A DNA stretch of 50,614 bases from contig CAJYIX010000033.1 in assembly GCA_913775315.1 (NCBI GenBank), positions 1 to 50,614 of the forward strand. Direction: 5' to 3'. This DNA comes from an uncultured Sphingomonas sp. Its GTDB lineage: Bacteria > Pseudomonadota > Alphaproteobacteria > Sphingomonadales > Sphingomonadaceae. Made by a program: the position numbers and the translations under genes. The notes under the pieces were generated by a model. It was not told the origin of the DNA and ran no database searches. It worked only from the letters and a program-made list of their open reading frames with translations. Below are positions 15,618-25,174 of the stretch, one piece after another. Position 1 is the stretch's first letter. Each line of letters opens with the position of its first letter.

Positions 15618-16301
15618 TTAGTCGGCGCTGGCCGGCGCACCCGACGGATCGTCGAGGCTGTAGCCGAGGCCGCGAATCGTGGTGATGACGTCGGCGCCCA
15701 GCTTCTTGCGGATACGCGTCACGAACACTTCGATCGTGTTCGAATCGCGGTCGAAATCCTGATCGTAAATGTGCTCGATCAGCTCGGTGCGGCTCACCAC
15801 CTTGCCCTTGTGGTGGAGAAGGTAGCTCAAGAGCTTGTATTCCTGCGCGGTCAGCTTGACCGGGTCGCCCGCCTTGGTGACCTTGCCCGAGCGCGTGTCG
15901 AGGCGGATGTCGCCCGCGTTGAGCTCGGCCGAGGCGTTGCCCGACGCGCGGCGGATCAGCGCGCGCAGGCGGGCGATCAGTTCCTCGGTCTGAAAGGGCT
16001 TGGCGACATAGTCGTCGGCACCGGCATCGAGGCCCGCGACCTTGTCTGACCAGCTGTCGCGCGCGGTGAGCACAAGGACCGGCGCGGTCCGCCCCTCGCG
16101 CCGCCAGCGGTCGAGGACGGTCAGCCCGTCGATCTCGGGAAGGCCGAGATCGAGGATGATCGCGTCATATTGCTCGGTCGAACCGAGGAAATGCCCCTCC
16201 TCGCCATCACTGGCGGTATCGACGGCATAGCCCGCGCCGGTCAGCGTGTTCGACAATTGCTGGCGAAGGTTCGGTTCGTCCTCGACGATCAAGACGCGCA
16301 T
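15618..16301 (-). CDS. OmpR/PhoB-family response regulator
   Basis: The 227-residue protein has a receiver domain with acidic residues E7/D8, phosphoacceptor D51 (IILDLGLPE) and K101 (AKPF). It is followed by a winged-helix DNA-binding domain containing LTAQEYKLLSYLL and VTRIRKKLGAD...TIRGLGYSL. It is the partner of the downstream kinase. The PepSY protein gene precedes it by 20 bases on the same strand, so the three form one transcription unit and the PepSY gene may be a target as well as a member. Confidence 0.92.
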   Translation of the reverse strand: MRVLIVEDEPNLRQQLSNTLTGAGYAVDTASDGEEGHFLGSTEQYDAIILDLGLPEIDGLTVLDRWRREGRTAPVLVLTARDSWSDKVAGLDAGADDYVAKPFQTEELIARLRALIRRASGNASAELNAGDIRLDTRSGKVTKAGDPVKLTAQEYKLLSYLLHHKGKVVSRTELIEHIYDQDFDRDSNTIEVFVTRIRKKLGADVITTIRGLGYSLDDPSGAPASAD

Positions 16302-16321
16302 CGCGTTCCCCTAAAGCTGTT

Positions 16322-16651
16322 CTAGTTGCCGGACCGGCCGAGGATCTGCCCCGACCGCCCGTCGACATCAATCCAGATCAAGTTTCCATCGCGCAGGAAC
16401 TTGAAGGTGTAGACCGCGGTTCCCGAATCGAAGTCGAAGCCGACATAGCGCGCGCCCGGCATTCGCGGGATCACCCGGCGCTCGAGCTCGCGCAGCGGAA
16501 GGATGCGACCCTCGACGCGCGCCTCGCGAGCGGCGCGGTGGTCGCCCTGGCGCTGCCCGGCGGCGGCGGCGGGCATATCCCCCGCCGCCGTCCACGCGCA
16601 CGCTACCGCCACAAGAGCGCTGAGCCCCGTCATCCTCATGTCGCATCGCAT
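16322..16651 (-). CDS. Exported PepSY-domain protein
   Basis: A 109-residue product with a signal peptide (hydrophobic core TGLSALVAVACAWTAA) is followed by a polar linker and a PepSY-type module (GRILPLRELERRV, then FKFLRDGNLIWIDVDGRSGQILG). PepSY modules in the periplasm often bind or inhibit proteases and occur beside PhoPQ-like systems. Three near-adjacent ATGs (16651, 16639, 16633) could start it; 16651 is taken, without a strong ribosome site. It is the first gene of the two-component operon and is divergent from uup. Confidence 0.75.
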   Translation of the reverse strand: MRCDMRMTGLSALVAVACAWTAAGDMPAAAAGQRQGDHRAAREARVEGRILPLRELERRVIPRMPGARYVGFDFDSGTAVYTFKFLRDGNLIWIDVDGRSGQILGRSGN

Positions 16652-16772
16652 AGGGGTCCAGCGTTGAACAGCCTCTGAATAAGCCCGTAACCTTGTGGCA
16701 ACGCTTGCGTGGCTTTCGCGCCACGGGCCGGCGTTCTTGCCGCGTCCCGCCAAAGCCCGTAGGTGGCGCGCC

Positions 16773-18548
<1,776 letters not shown>

Positions 18549-18550
18549 CC

Positions 18551-18624
18551 GTCACCCCAGCGAAAGCTGGGGTCGCTCGCCGCGCGCGCTGCAACCGGGC
18601 GATCCCAGCTTTCGCTGGGATGAC
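18551..18624. repeat. Composite palindrome, two inverted REP-like units
   Basis: The left unit (18551-18574) contains CCCCAGC-GAAA-GCTGGGG. The right unit (18601-18624) is its inverted copy with two base changes and contains TCCCAGC-TTTC-GCTGGGA. The outer ends are GTCA and TGAC, and a 26-base GC-rich spacer separates the units. This is the structure of a BIME: two REP hairpins head to head. It fills the gap between convergent uup and the S9 peptidase and probably acts as a bidirectional terminator. Confidence 0.8.
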
Positions 18625-18635
18625 GAGCTGCCCCC

Positions 18636-20696
18636 TTACTGCCCCGTCGCACCCGCCGCCTTGGGCAACGCGGCGCTCACCCCCGGCACGAACTCTGCCC
18701 CCTCCAGCACCTGGATCGACGAGTCCTTGAACGCGTCGCCGATGGGCTCGGCCCGGCCCTTGAGGCATTGCTTGAGGAACCCCTCGGTGATCGAGAAGAA
18801 GGCGAGCCGGTTCTCGGGCCGCTGGAAGCCGTGGCCCTCGTCGGTGAAGTTGACGTACGTCACCGGCAGCTTCTTGGCGCGCATCGCCTCGACGATCTGG
18901 TCGCTCTCGGCCTTGACCACGCGCGGGTCGTTCTGGCCCTGACCGATAAGCAGGGGCACCCGGATCGCGTCCACCCGGCTTATCGGCGACTGCGCCATCA
19001 TCCGCGGCACGTCCGCCGCCTTGGCCGGATCGCCGATATGCTTGTAGAAATTGCCCTCCAGGCTGGGGCGCCAATAGGCCGGGAAGCTCTCCATCAGCGT
19101 CTTGAGGTTCGAGGGTCCCACGATATCGACGCCGCAGGCGAAGCGGTCGGGGGTAAAGGTGACGCCGACCAGCGTCGCATAGCCGCCATAGCTGCCGCCC
19201 ATGATCGCGACCTTGTCGGGCGTCGTCACCCCGGCCTTCACCGCATAATCGACCGCGTCGAGCAGGTCCTGATGCATCTTGCCCGACCATTCGCCGACGC
19301 CGGCATTGACGAAGCCCTTACCGAAGCCCGTCGAGCTGCGATAATTGACGCTCATCACCGCATAGCCGCGGTTCGCCAGAAACTGGTGGATCGAATTATA
19401 GCCATAGCTGTCGCGCGCCCACGGCCCGCCATGGACGTACATGACCATCGGCACCGGCCGGTTGGGCCGCCCGTCGCCATCGGGATCGGCATCTGCCGGC
19501 AGCGTCAGATAGCTGACCAGCGTCAGCCCGTCCTTGGCCTTCACCTCGACCGGCTGCATCGCGCGCAGGCGATAGCGGGCAAGGTCCGGGCGGCTGTCGA
19601 ACAGCCTGGCGAGCGTCTTGGCCTTGCGGTCGTAAAGGTAGGCGACCGCGGGCTGCTCCGCCGAATTGGCGGTGACGGTGGCGTAGCGCCCGTCGTCGCT
19701 GATCGAAGTGATCGAAAGCTCGCCCTTCAGTTTCGACTTCAGGAAATCAAGGTCCGCCTTTGCCGCCGGGTCGAGCGGCGTCCACTCGCTGCGCAGATAG
19801 TTGACCGAATAGGCGAGCGGCTTGAAGGTCATCGGGTCGGTGAGGATGTTCTGGACATCCGCCTTGTCGCTGGCGGCGAGTACCGTCGTCTTGAGCGTCG
19901 CGGTGTCCATCGCGACCAGCGCCGCCTTGTCCCGCCCGCGGCTGTCGGTCCAGTACATCGTCTTCCCGTCGCGATCGAAGCCGCGCGGGCCGGTCGTGAA
20001 CGCATCCTCGTTGCCGAAGGCGACCGCCTCCTTCCAACTGCCGTCGCTCTCGCGCCGATAGTAGGCCTGCCCGCCGCCCGGCGTCGTCTTCGCGCCAAAC
20101 CGGACACGCAACTGGTTGTCGGTGACGAGCTCGCCGTAACCGGGATTCTCGAACACCTTGGTCCTAGCGCCGGTCTTGTAGTCGACTTCGTAGAGATCGA
20201 AGAACTGCGGGTCGCGGTCGTTGAGGCCGATCAGCACGACGCCGGGCTTCAAGGGGCTCACGCCCTGGATCTGCGCGCGCACCTTTGGCCCCACCGGCGT
20301 CAGGTCGCGCGTCGCCCCGCCCGCGGCGGGGACGGCGAAGACATGATCGTTCTCGTTCCCGCCCTCGTCGTTGAGGAACAGCAGAAACTGGCCGTCGGGC
20401 GCCCAGGCATAGTTGGCAAGCCCGCGCTTGCGCTCGCTCGTCACCGCCTTCGCCGCCGTCAGGTTGCCGACCGGCGCGACCCAGATGTTCATCACGCCAT
20501 CGACGGGTGCGAGCCAAGCAACGTTCCGGCCGTCGGGACTGACCTGCGCGCCCGAACGGCTGGGGTTCCCGAAGATCAGCGCGCGCGGGATGAGGTCGCC
20601 GGCGGGCGCGGGCGTCTGCGCGGGCAACGCGGTGGCGACGGCGGCGATGGCGACAGCGCCAGCGAGCAGGGCACGGCTGTTGAGCTGGTACGGCAT
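18636..20696 (-). CDS. Exported S9 family peptidase (prolyl oligopeptidase type)
   Basis: The 686-residue protein starts with a signal peptide (hydrophobic ALLAGAVAIAAVATALPAQ). A beta-propeller of WD40/TolB-like blades follows (for example SPDGRNVAWLAPV and YAWAPDGQFLLFLND), then a C-terminal alpha/beta hydrolase domain with nucleophile Ser near residue 502 in GGSYGGYAT, Asp in GQGQNDPRV and His in DEGHGF. It is probably periplasmic and cleaves oligopeptides, perhaps after proline. ATG 20696 is preceded by GGGGGAG. Sphingomonads have many such peptidases. Confidence 0.92.
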   Translation of the reverse strand: MPYQLNSRALLAGAVAIAAVATALPAQTPAPAGDLIPRALIFGNPSRSGAQVSPDGRNVAWLAPVDGVMNIWVAPVGNLTAAKAVTSERKRGLANYAWAPDGQFLLFLNDEGGNENDHVFAVPAAGGATRDLTPVGPKVRAQIQGVSPLKPGVVLIGLNDRDPQFFDLYEVDYKTGARTKVFENPGYGELVTDNQLRVRFGAKTTPGGGQAYYRRESDGSWKEAVAFGNEDAFTTGPRGFDRDGKTMYWTDSRGRDKAALVAMDTATLKTTVLAASDKADVQNILTDPMTFKPLAYSVNYLRSEWTPLDPAAKADLDFLKSKLKGELSITSISDDGRYATVTANSAEQPAVAYLYDRKAKTLARLFDSRPDLARYRLRAMQPVEVKAKDGLTLVSYLTLPADADPDGDGRPNRPVPMVMYVHGGPWARDSYGYNSIHQFLANRGYAVMSVNYRSSTGFGKGFVNAGVGEWSGKMHQDLLDAVDYAVKAGVTTPDKVAIMGGSYGGYATLVGVTFTPDRFACGVDIVGPSNLKTLMESFPAYWRPSLEGNFYKHIGDPAKAADVPRMMAQSPISRVDAIRVPLLIGQGQNDPRVVKAESDQIVEAMRAKKLPVTYVNFTDEGHGFQRPENRLAFFSITEGFLKQCLKGRAEPIGDAFKDSSIQVLEGAEFVPGVSAALPKAAGATGQ

Positions 20697-20758
20697 GATC
20701 GACTCCCCCGAATCTGTTGTTGGCGGGAGGCTATCGGGTGTCTCAGCCCAATACAACA

Positions 20759-20787
20759 CGTCACCCCGAACTCGGTCCGGGGTGACG
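20759..20787. terminator. REP-like hairpin downstream of dapD
   Basis: CGTCACCCCG (20759-20768) pairs with CGGGGTGACG (20778-20787) around a 9-base loop, a perfect 10-bp stem. It lies 8 bases beyond the dapD stop and ahead of the S9 peptidase gene on the same strand. It shares the GTCACCCC outer sequence with the left unit of the palindrome at 18551. Without a T-run it is best read as a REP-type 3' structure that may end dapD transcription. Confidence 0.6.
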
Positions 20788-20794
20788 ATGGAAA

Positions 20795-21619
20795 TCAGGC
20801 GCGCAGCAGCTCGTTGATGCTGGTCTTCGCGCGCGTGTGCTCGTCCACGCGCTTGACGATCACCGCGCAGTAGAGTGCCGGCTTGCCGTCCCCGCCGCCC
20901 AGCGAACCCGGCACCACGACGGCATATTCGGGCACCTCGCCCGTCGTCACTTCGCCGGTCGCGCGGTCGACGATCTTGGTCGACGCGCCCAGATAGACGC
21001 CCATCGACAGCACCGCGCCGCGGCGGACGATCACGCCCTCGGCCACCTCGGCACGCGCGCCGATGAAGGCGCCGTCCTCGATGATGACCGGATTGGCCTG
21101 AAGCGGCTCGAGCACGCCGCCGATGCCCGCGCCGCCCGACAGGTGGACGTCGCGGCCGATCTGCGCGCAGCTGCCGACTGTTGCCCAGGTGTCGACCATC
21201 GTCCCCTCGCCCACATAGGCGCCGATGTTGACGAAGCTCGGCATCAAGACCGCGCCCTTGCCGATGAAGCTGCCGCGGCGCACGACGCTGCCCGGCACCG
21301 CGCGGAAGCCCGCAGACCGGAACGCGCCCGCGTCCCAGCCCTGGAACTTCGACGGCACCTTGTCGAACCAGTTGGCGCCGCCCGGCCCCTCCATCACCTC
21401 GTTGTCGTTGAGACGGAAGGAAAGAAGCACAGCCTTCTTCAACCACTGGTTGACGGTCCAGTTGCCGCCCTCGCCCGGCTCGGCCACGCGGACCTTGCCC
21501 GCGTCGAGCAGCGACAGCGCGGCGTTCACCGCCTCGCGCACCTCGCCCGTGGTCGCGGTGGACAGCGCGGCGCGATCCTCCCACGCCGCCTCGATCACGC
21601 TTTGCAGTTGCTCGCTCAT
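20795..21619 (-). CDS. dapD: Tetrahydrodipicolinate N-succinyltransferase
   Basis: DapD transfers succinyl from succinyl-CoA to tetrahydrodipicolinate in the lysine/diaminopimelate pathway. The 274-residue protein has an N-terminal alpha domain and a left-handed beta-helix of hexapeptide repeats (for example [19 protein letters not shown] and [15 protein letters not shown]). The start ATG 21619 follows GGGAGG and overlaps the stop of the HAD nucleotidase (ATGA at 21616-21619). No dapE lies next to it. Length and repeats are normal for the family. Confidence 0.95.
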   Translation of the reverse strand: MSEQLQSVIEAAWEDRAALSTATTGEVREAVNAALSLLDAGKVRVAEPGEGGNWTVNQWLKKAVLLSFRLNDNEVMEGPGGANWFDKVPSKFQGWDAGAFRSAGFRAVPGSVVRRGSFIGKGAVLMPSFVNIGAYVGEGTMVDTWATVGSCAQIGRDVHLSGGAGIGGVLEPLQANPVIIEDGAFIGARAEVAEGVIVRRGAVLSMGVYLGASTKIVDRATGEVTTGEVPEYAVVVPGSLGGGDGKPALYCAVIVKRVDEHTRAKTSINELLRA

Positions 21620-22278
21620 AGGTCCTCCCAAAGGTCGGTCAGCCACGCGGTGAGGTCGGTGGTGACGAAATCGATCGCGGCGCGGTCCACGCCCACCTGT
21701 TCAGACCCGTTGTCGATCCAGACCGTGGTCATGCCGATCGCCTTGGCCGGGGGCAGGTTGCGCGCCATATCCTCGACGAACAGCGCATGCGTCGGGTCGA
21801 TGCCCCAGGCCTCGCACAGCCCGTCATAAGCCTGGGGGTGCGGCTTGGGCAGATAGCCGGTCGCGTGGATGTCGTGGATCGCCTCGAAGCTCTCGTGCAG
21901 GCCCAGCCGCCCCAGCACGCGCGTCGCGTAGGGTGCATCGCCGTTGGTGAAGACGAGCTTGCGCCCCGGCAGCCGCGCGATCGCCTCAACCAGCCGGTCG
22001 TTGGGCGACAGCCGATCCATGTCGACGTCGTGGACGAAGGCGAGGAACTCGTGCGGGTCGATCGCCCGCTCGGCCATCAGCCCCGACAGTGTGGTCCCGT
22101 GCGCGACGAAATGCCGCTTCTGGATCGCGAATGCGGTCTCCCGGTCGCATCCTTCGAGCGCGACGACGTAATCGGTCATCCGCGCCTCGATCTGCGCGAA
22201 CAAATCCGCGCCCGCCGGGTACAGCGTGTTGTCGAGATCGAAGATCCAGGTGTCGATATGCGCGAGCCGCGGGTCCAT
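21616..22278 (-). CDS. HAD-family pyrimidine 5'-nucleotidase
   Basis: The 220-residue HAD phosphatase begins at [14 protein letters not shown] with the nucleophile and acid/base DxD, then has [11 protein letters not shown] (motif II) and [16 protein letters not shown] (motif III/IV). This is the SDT1/PHM8-like pyrimidine nucleotidase subfamily, which dephosphorylates UMP or CMP in yeast relatives; the bacterial substrate is unproven. The start is taken at ATG 22278; an upstream in-frame ATG at 22317 would add 13 unconserved residues. It is translationally coupled to dapD. Confidence 0.85.
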   Translation of the reverse strand: MDPRLAHIDTWIFDLDNTLYPAGADLFAQIEARMTDYVVALEGCDRETAFAIQKRHFVAHGTTLSGLMAERAIDPHEFLAFVHDVDMDRLSPNDRLVEAIARLPGRKLVFTNGDAPYATRVLGRLGLHESFEAIHDIHATGYLPKPHPQAYDGLCEAWGIDPTHALFVEDMARNLPPAKAIGMTTVWIDNGSEQVGVDRAAIDFVTTDLTAWLTDLWEDL

Positions 22279-22331
22279 GTCGGCCCGCGCTTTAGGGGCG
22301 TGGAGCCAGAGGGGCAACCACGGGCTCTCGG

Positions 22332-22622
22332 CTAATCCACCAGCGCGTCGATCGCCTGTGCCATGTCCACGTCGCGCGACGACAGGCCGCCGGCATCGTG
22401 CGTCGTCAACAGGATTTCCACACGGTTATACACATTCGACCATTCGGGATGATGGTCCGCCTTCTCCGCCAGCAGCGCCACCCGCGTCATGAACGCAAAC
22501 GCCTGAGAGAAATCCTCGAACGAAAAGCTGCGCGTGATCGCGTCGCGGGCCTCGTCATGGTCCCAGTCGGGCAGTCCCTCCAGCGCCTCGACCCGCTCGG
22601 CTTCGCTCAGTGCCTCGATCAT
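22332..22622 (-). CDS. phhB: 4a-hydroxytetrahydrobiopterin dehydratase
   Basis: This 96-residue pterin-4a-carbinolamine dehydratase (PCD/DCoH) has the family signature [20 protein letters not shown] with the three catalytic histidines. It recycles pterin cofactor for phenylalanine hydroxylase, or serves molybdopterin or tetrahydrofolate-related chemistry where no hydroxylase exists. No phhA is in the window. It lies 53 bases upstream of the HAD nucleotidase on the same strand and is divergent from the zincin gene. Confidence 0.93.
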   Translation of the reverse strand: MIEALSEAERVEALEGLPDWDHDEARDAITRSFSFEDFSQAFAFMTRVALLAEKADHHPEWSNVYNRVEILLTTHDAGGLSSRDVDMAQAIDALVD

Positions 22623-22662
22623 GCCGCTCCCCTTGGTGCTTCTGCCTTGCTATGCCGCCCTC

Positions 22663-23073
22663 ATGGCCGAACCCGCCCCCGCTTGCCAAGCCGCCCCCGA
22701 CGCCGCCGCGATCGAGCGGCTCGCACAGGCGACGCTCGACCGCATCCCGGCACCGTTCGCCGCGCACCTCGAGAATGTCGTGCTGATCGTCGAGGATTAT
22801 GCCGACGACGAGACGCTGGACGATCTCGGCATCGAGGACCCGATCGAGCTGACCGGCATCTATCACGGCCGCCCGATCGGCGAGAAGTCGGCCTTCGATA
22901 CGGCCGCGATGCCCGATCGCATCCACCTCTATCGCCTGCCCATCCTGTGGGAGTGGATCGAGACCGGCGTGACGCTCGACGCGCTGGTTCACCATGTCGT
23001 GGTGCACGAGGTCGGCCATCATTTCGGCCTGTCCGACGAGGACATGCACGCACTGGAGGCTGCGGCCGAGTGA
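22663..23073 (+). CDS. Zincin-like metallopeptidase family protein
   Basis: The 136-residue protein carries HEVGHH near residues 118-123 (the HExxH zinc motif) followed by FGLSDEDMHALE, whose acidic residue may be the third ligand. It matches the DUF1025/MPN-unrelated zincin group (TTHA0227-like) of small cytosolic putative metallopeptidases. The start ATG 22663 is chosen at the MAEPAP start; ATG 22651 is possible. The stop overlaps the ccmA GTG (23070-23073), so this protease and the heme exporter are co-translated. Confidence 0.82.
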   Translation: MAEPAPACQAAPDAAAIERLAQATLDRIPAPFAAHLENVVLIVEDYADDETLDDLGIEDPIELTGIYHGRPIGEKSAFDTAAMPDRIHLYRLPILWEWIETGVTLDALVHHVVVHEVGHHFGLSDEDMHALEAAAE

Positions 23074-23636
23074 GCCTGCTGGCGTTCCAAGACGTCGCCT
23101 GCGACCGCGGCGGGCGGCGGCTGTTCGCGGGGCTGAGCTTTGCGCTGGGACCGGGCGAGGCGGCGCTGCTGACCGGCCCCAACGGGATCGGCAAGTCCAG
23201 CCTTGTCCGCCTTGCTGCCGGGCTGTCCGCCCCCGCTGCCGGCCGGATCGACCGAGAAGCCCCCGCCGCGCTCGCCGCCGAGGCTGCGGCGCTCGATACC
23301 GAATTGCCGCTGGCCGCCGCGCTCGGCTTCTGGGCGGCGCTCGACGGCGGGCGCGAGCGGGTAGCGTCGGCGTTGACCGCCATGGGCATTGGCCATCTCG
23401 CCGAGGTGCCCGTCCGCTTCCTCTCGACCGGCCAGCGCAAACGCGCCGCGCTCGCCCGCGTCGTCGCGAGCGGTGCGGCGCTCTGGTTGCTGGACGAGCC
23501 GGCAAACGGCCTCGACACCGCCTCGGTAGCGGCGCTGGAGGCGGCGATCGACGCGCATCGCGCAAGCGGCGGCGCGGTGCTGGTGGCGAGCCATGTGCCC
23601 GTCGCGCTACCCGACGCACAAGACTTGCGCCTGTGA
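23070..23636 (+). CDS. ccmA: Heme exporter ATP-binding protein CcmA
   Basis: CcmA is the ATPase of the CcmABCD complex that releases holo-CcmE during cytochrome c maturation (system I). The 188-residue product has Walker A GPNGIGKSS, an ABC signature variant LSTGQRKR, Walker B ALWLLDEP and the H-loop ASH. The signature is STGQ rather than SGGQ, which is usual for CcmA. It starts at GTG 23070 and overlaps both neighbours by 4 bases. Confidence 0.92.
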   Translation: MSLLAFQDVACDRGGRRLFAGLSFALGPGEAALLTGPNGIGKSSLVRLAAGLSAPAAGRIDREAPAALAAEAAALDTELPLAAALGFWAALDGGRERVASALTAMGIGHLAEVPVRFLSTGQRKRAALARVVASGAALWLLDEPANGLDTASVAALEAAIDAHRASGGAVLVASHVPVALPDAQDLRL

Positions 23637-24268
23637 GCGCGTTCACGGCGATTGCGTGGCGGGAGCTGCGCCGGGCCTGGGTCGGCGGCGGGGTGATGCT
23701 GCCGATCGCGTTCTTCCTGCTCGTCTCGATCCTGTTCCCGTTCGCGGTCGGACCGGATGCCAAGCTGCTCGGCCGGATCGCGGGCGGCGTCGTCTGGTCC
23801 GCCGCGCTGCTCGCCGCGCTGATGCCGGTCGAGCGATTGGTGGGCCCAGACATGGAAGCCGGCGTGCTCGATCAGTTTGCGGCGCGCGGCCTGTCCGATG
23901 CGGGTGTGGCGCTGGCCAAGACGCTGGGCCACTGGCTCGGTTTCGGCCCGCCGCTGATGCTGGCGAGCGTGATTGCCGCGGGGCTGCTCGGCATGGACGG
24001 GGCGGCGCTGGTGCGCGTGCTGATCGGCCTCGCCATCGGCACGCCGGGGCTTGCGGCGCTGGCGGTGGCGACCGGCGCGCTCACCGCCGGCCTGCGCGGC
24101 GCGGGCGCGGTGGCCGGCCTCGTCATGCTCCCCCTCGCGCTGCCGCTCCTCATCTTCGGCGCGGGCGAGGGGCCGGGCGCGGTCAAGCTGCTCGGCGCGG
24201 TGTCGCTGCTGCTGCTCGCCGGCGCGCCCTTCGTCGCGGGCGCGGCGATGCGGATGGGGCGAGGGTAA
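23633..24268 (+). CDS. ccmB: Heme exporter membrane protein CcmB
   Basis: The 211-residue protein has six membrane helices in the CcmB pattern. It begins with a cytosolic WRELRRAW amphipathic segment and contains LMPVERLVGPDMEAGVLDQ between helices 2 and 3, a conserved CcmB region. It forms the transmembrane part of the Ccm ABC module with CcmA. GTG 23633 overlaps the ccmA stop. The gene is the last of its run: ccmC and ccmD do not follow, the next gene being on the other strand. Confidence 0.9.
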   Translation: MSAFTAIAWRELRRAWVGGGVMLPIAFFLLVSILFPFAVGPDAKLLGRIAGGVVWSAALLAALMPVERLVGPDMEAGVLDQFAARGLSDAGVALAKTLGHWLGFGPPLMLASVIAAGLLGMDGAALVRVLIGLAIGTPGLAALAVATGALTAGLRGAGAVAGLVMLPLALPLLIFGAGEGPGAVKLLGAVSLLLLAGAPFVAGAAMRMGRG

Positions 24269-24274
24269 GTCTGA

Positions 24275-24295
24275 CTCCTCCCTGAAAGGGAGGGG
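24275..24295. terminator. Hairpin between ccmB and methyltransferase
   Basis: CTCCTCCCT pairs with AGGGAGGGG around a GAA loop (nine pairs, one G-T) in the 33-base gap between two convergent genes. It is well placed to act on both transcripts. No T-run is present on either side. Confidence 0.5.
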
Positions 24296-24301
24296 AGCAG
24301 G

Positions 24302-25174
24302 CTAGTCCCGCGACCACCGCGCGAAGATCGCCGTCGGCAGTTCCAGCCCGCGCGCTTCCTCGCGCACCGTCAGCTCGCCCGCCTCGACCCGGCCCGGCAA
24401 ATCCGCGAATTGCTGGCGGACCAGCTCGCCGATCGCGATCGCGGACAGGCGCACGGCATAGACCGTCAGGAACAGGAACCGGCTGTCGGAATCGAGCAGT
24501 CGGCGGCAATCGGCGATCAGGCCGGGTAGCCCCTCGTCGAGCTTCCAGACCTCGCCATTCGGCCCGCGGCCCCATTTGGGCGGGTCGAGGATGATGCCGT
24601 CGTATCGCCGGCCGCGTCGTACCTCGCGCGCGACGAACTTGCCCGCATCCTCGACCAGCCAGCGGATCGGCTTGTCCGCCATGCCCGACAGCGCGGCATT
24701 GCCGCGCGCCGCCTCGACCGATTTCTTCGACGCATCGACATGCACCATCCGCGCGCCTGCGGCGGCGAGCGCCAGCGTGCCGACGCCGGTATAGCCGAAC
24801 AGGTTGAGGCATTCGGGATCCGCCGCCCCTTCGATCCGCCCGCGCATCCAGTCCCAGACCGGGGCCATGTCGGGGAAGAAACCCAGATGCCGGAACGGCG
24901 TGTTGCTCGCGGTGAACTTCGCCTCTCGCCACGCCAGCGGCCAGCCACCCGCCGGCACCTCCGCCGACAGATGCCAGCGCCCGCCGCCATCCTCATCCGC
25001 GCCGGGGATGAACTCGCCGTCCGCCTTCCAGTCGGCGCTGGCGGGTGCCCACATCGCCTGCGGCTCGGGCCGGATGAAGCGGAAGCGCCCGTACCGCTCC
25101 AGCTTGCGGCCATGTCCGCTGTCGATCAGGCCGTAATCGGCCCAGGGTTCGCCGGTGAGCGTGACGAGGGTCAT
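24302..25174 (-). CDS. Class I SAM-dependent (RNA) methyltransferase, RlmI-related
   Basis: The 290-residue protein has SAM motif I in NLFGYTGVGTLALAAAGA (about 124-141), an acidic ribose-binding VHVDASKKSVEAA and motif IV ILDPPKWGRG, the DPP-[KP] form seen in RlmI/RlmK-type 23S rRNA cytosine methyltransferases. It lacks an N-terminal PUA domain, so assignment to a given rRNA position is not possible. ATG 25174 overlaps the thrC stop (ATGA), so the two are expressed together. Confidence 0.82.
   Translation of the reverse strand: MTLVTLTGEPWADYGLIDSGHGRKLERYGRFRFIRPEPQAMWAPASADWKADGEFIPGADEDGGGRWHLSAEVPAGGWPLAWREAKFTASNTPFRHLGFFPDMAPVWDWMRGRIEGAADPECLNLFGYTGVGTLALAAAGARMVHVDASKKSVEAARGNAALSGMADKPIRWLVEDAGKFVAREVRRGRRYDGIILDPPKWGRGPNGEVWKLDEGLPGLIADCRRLLDSDSRFLFLTVYAVRLSAIAIGELVRQQFADLPGRVEAGELTVREEARGLELPTAIFARWSRD

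Noticed and set aside
18768-20873. Long + strand open frame of about 700 codons
   Set aside because: Antisense to the S9 peptidase; composition is typical of a reverse-frame shadow in GC-rich DNA.
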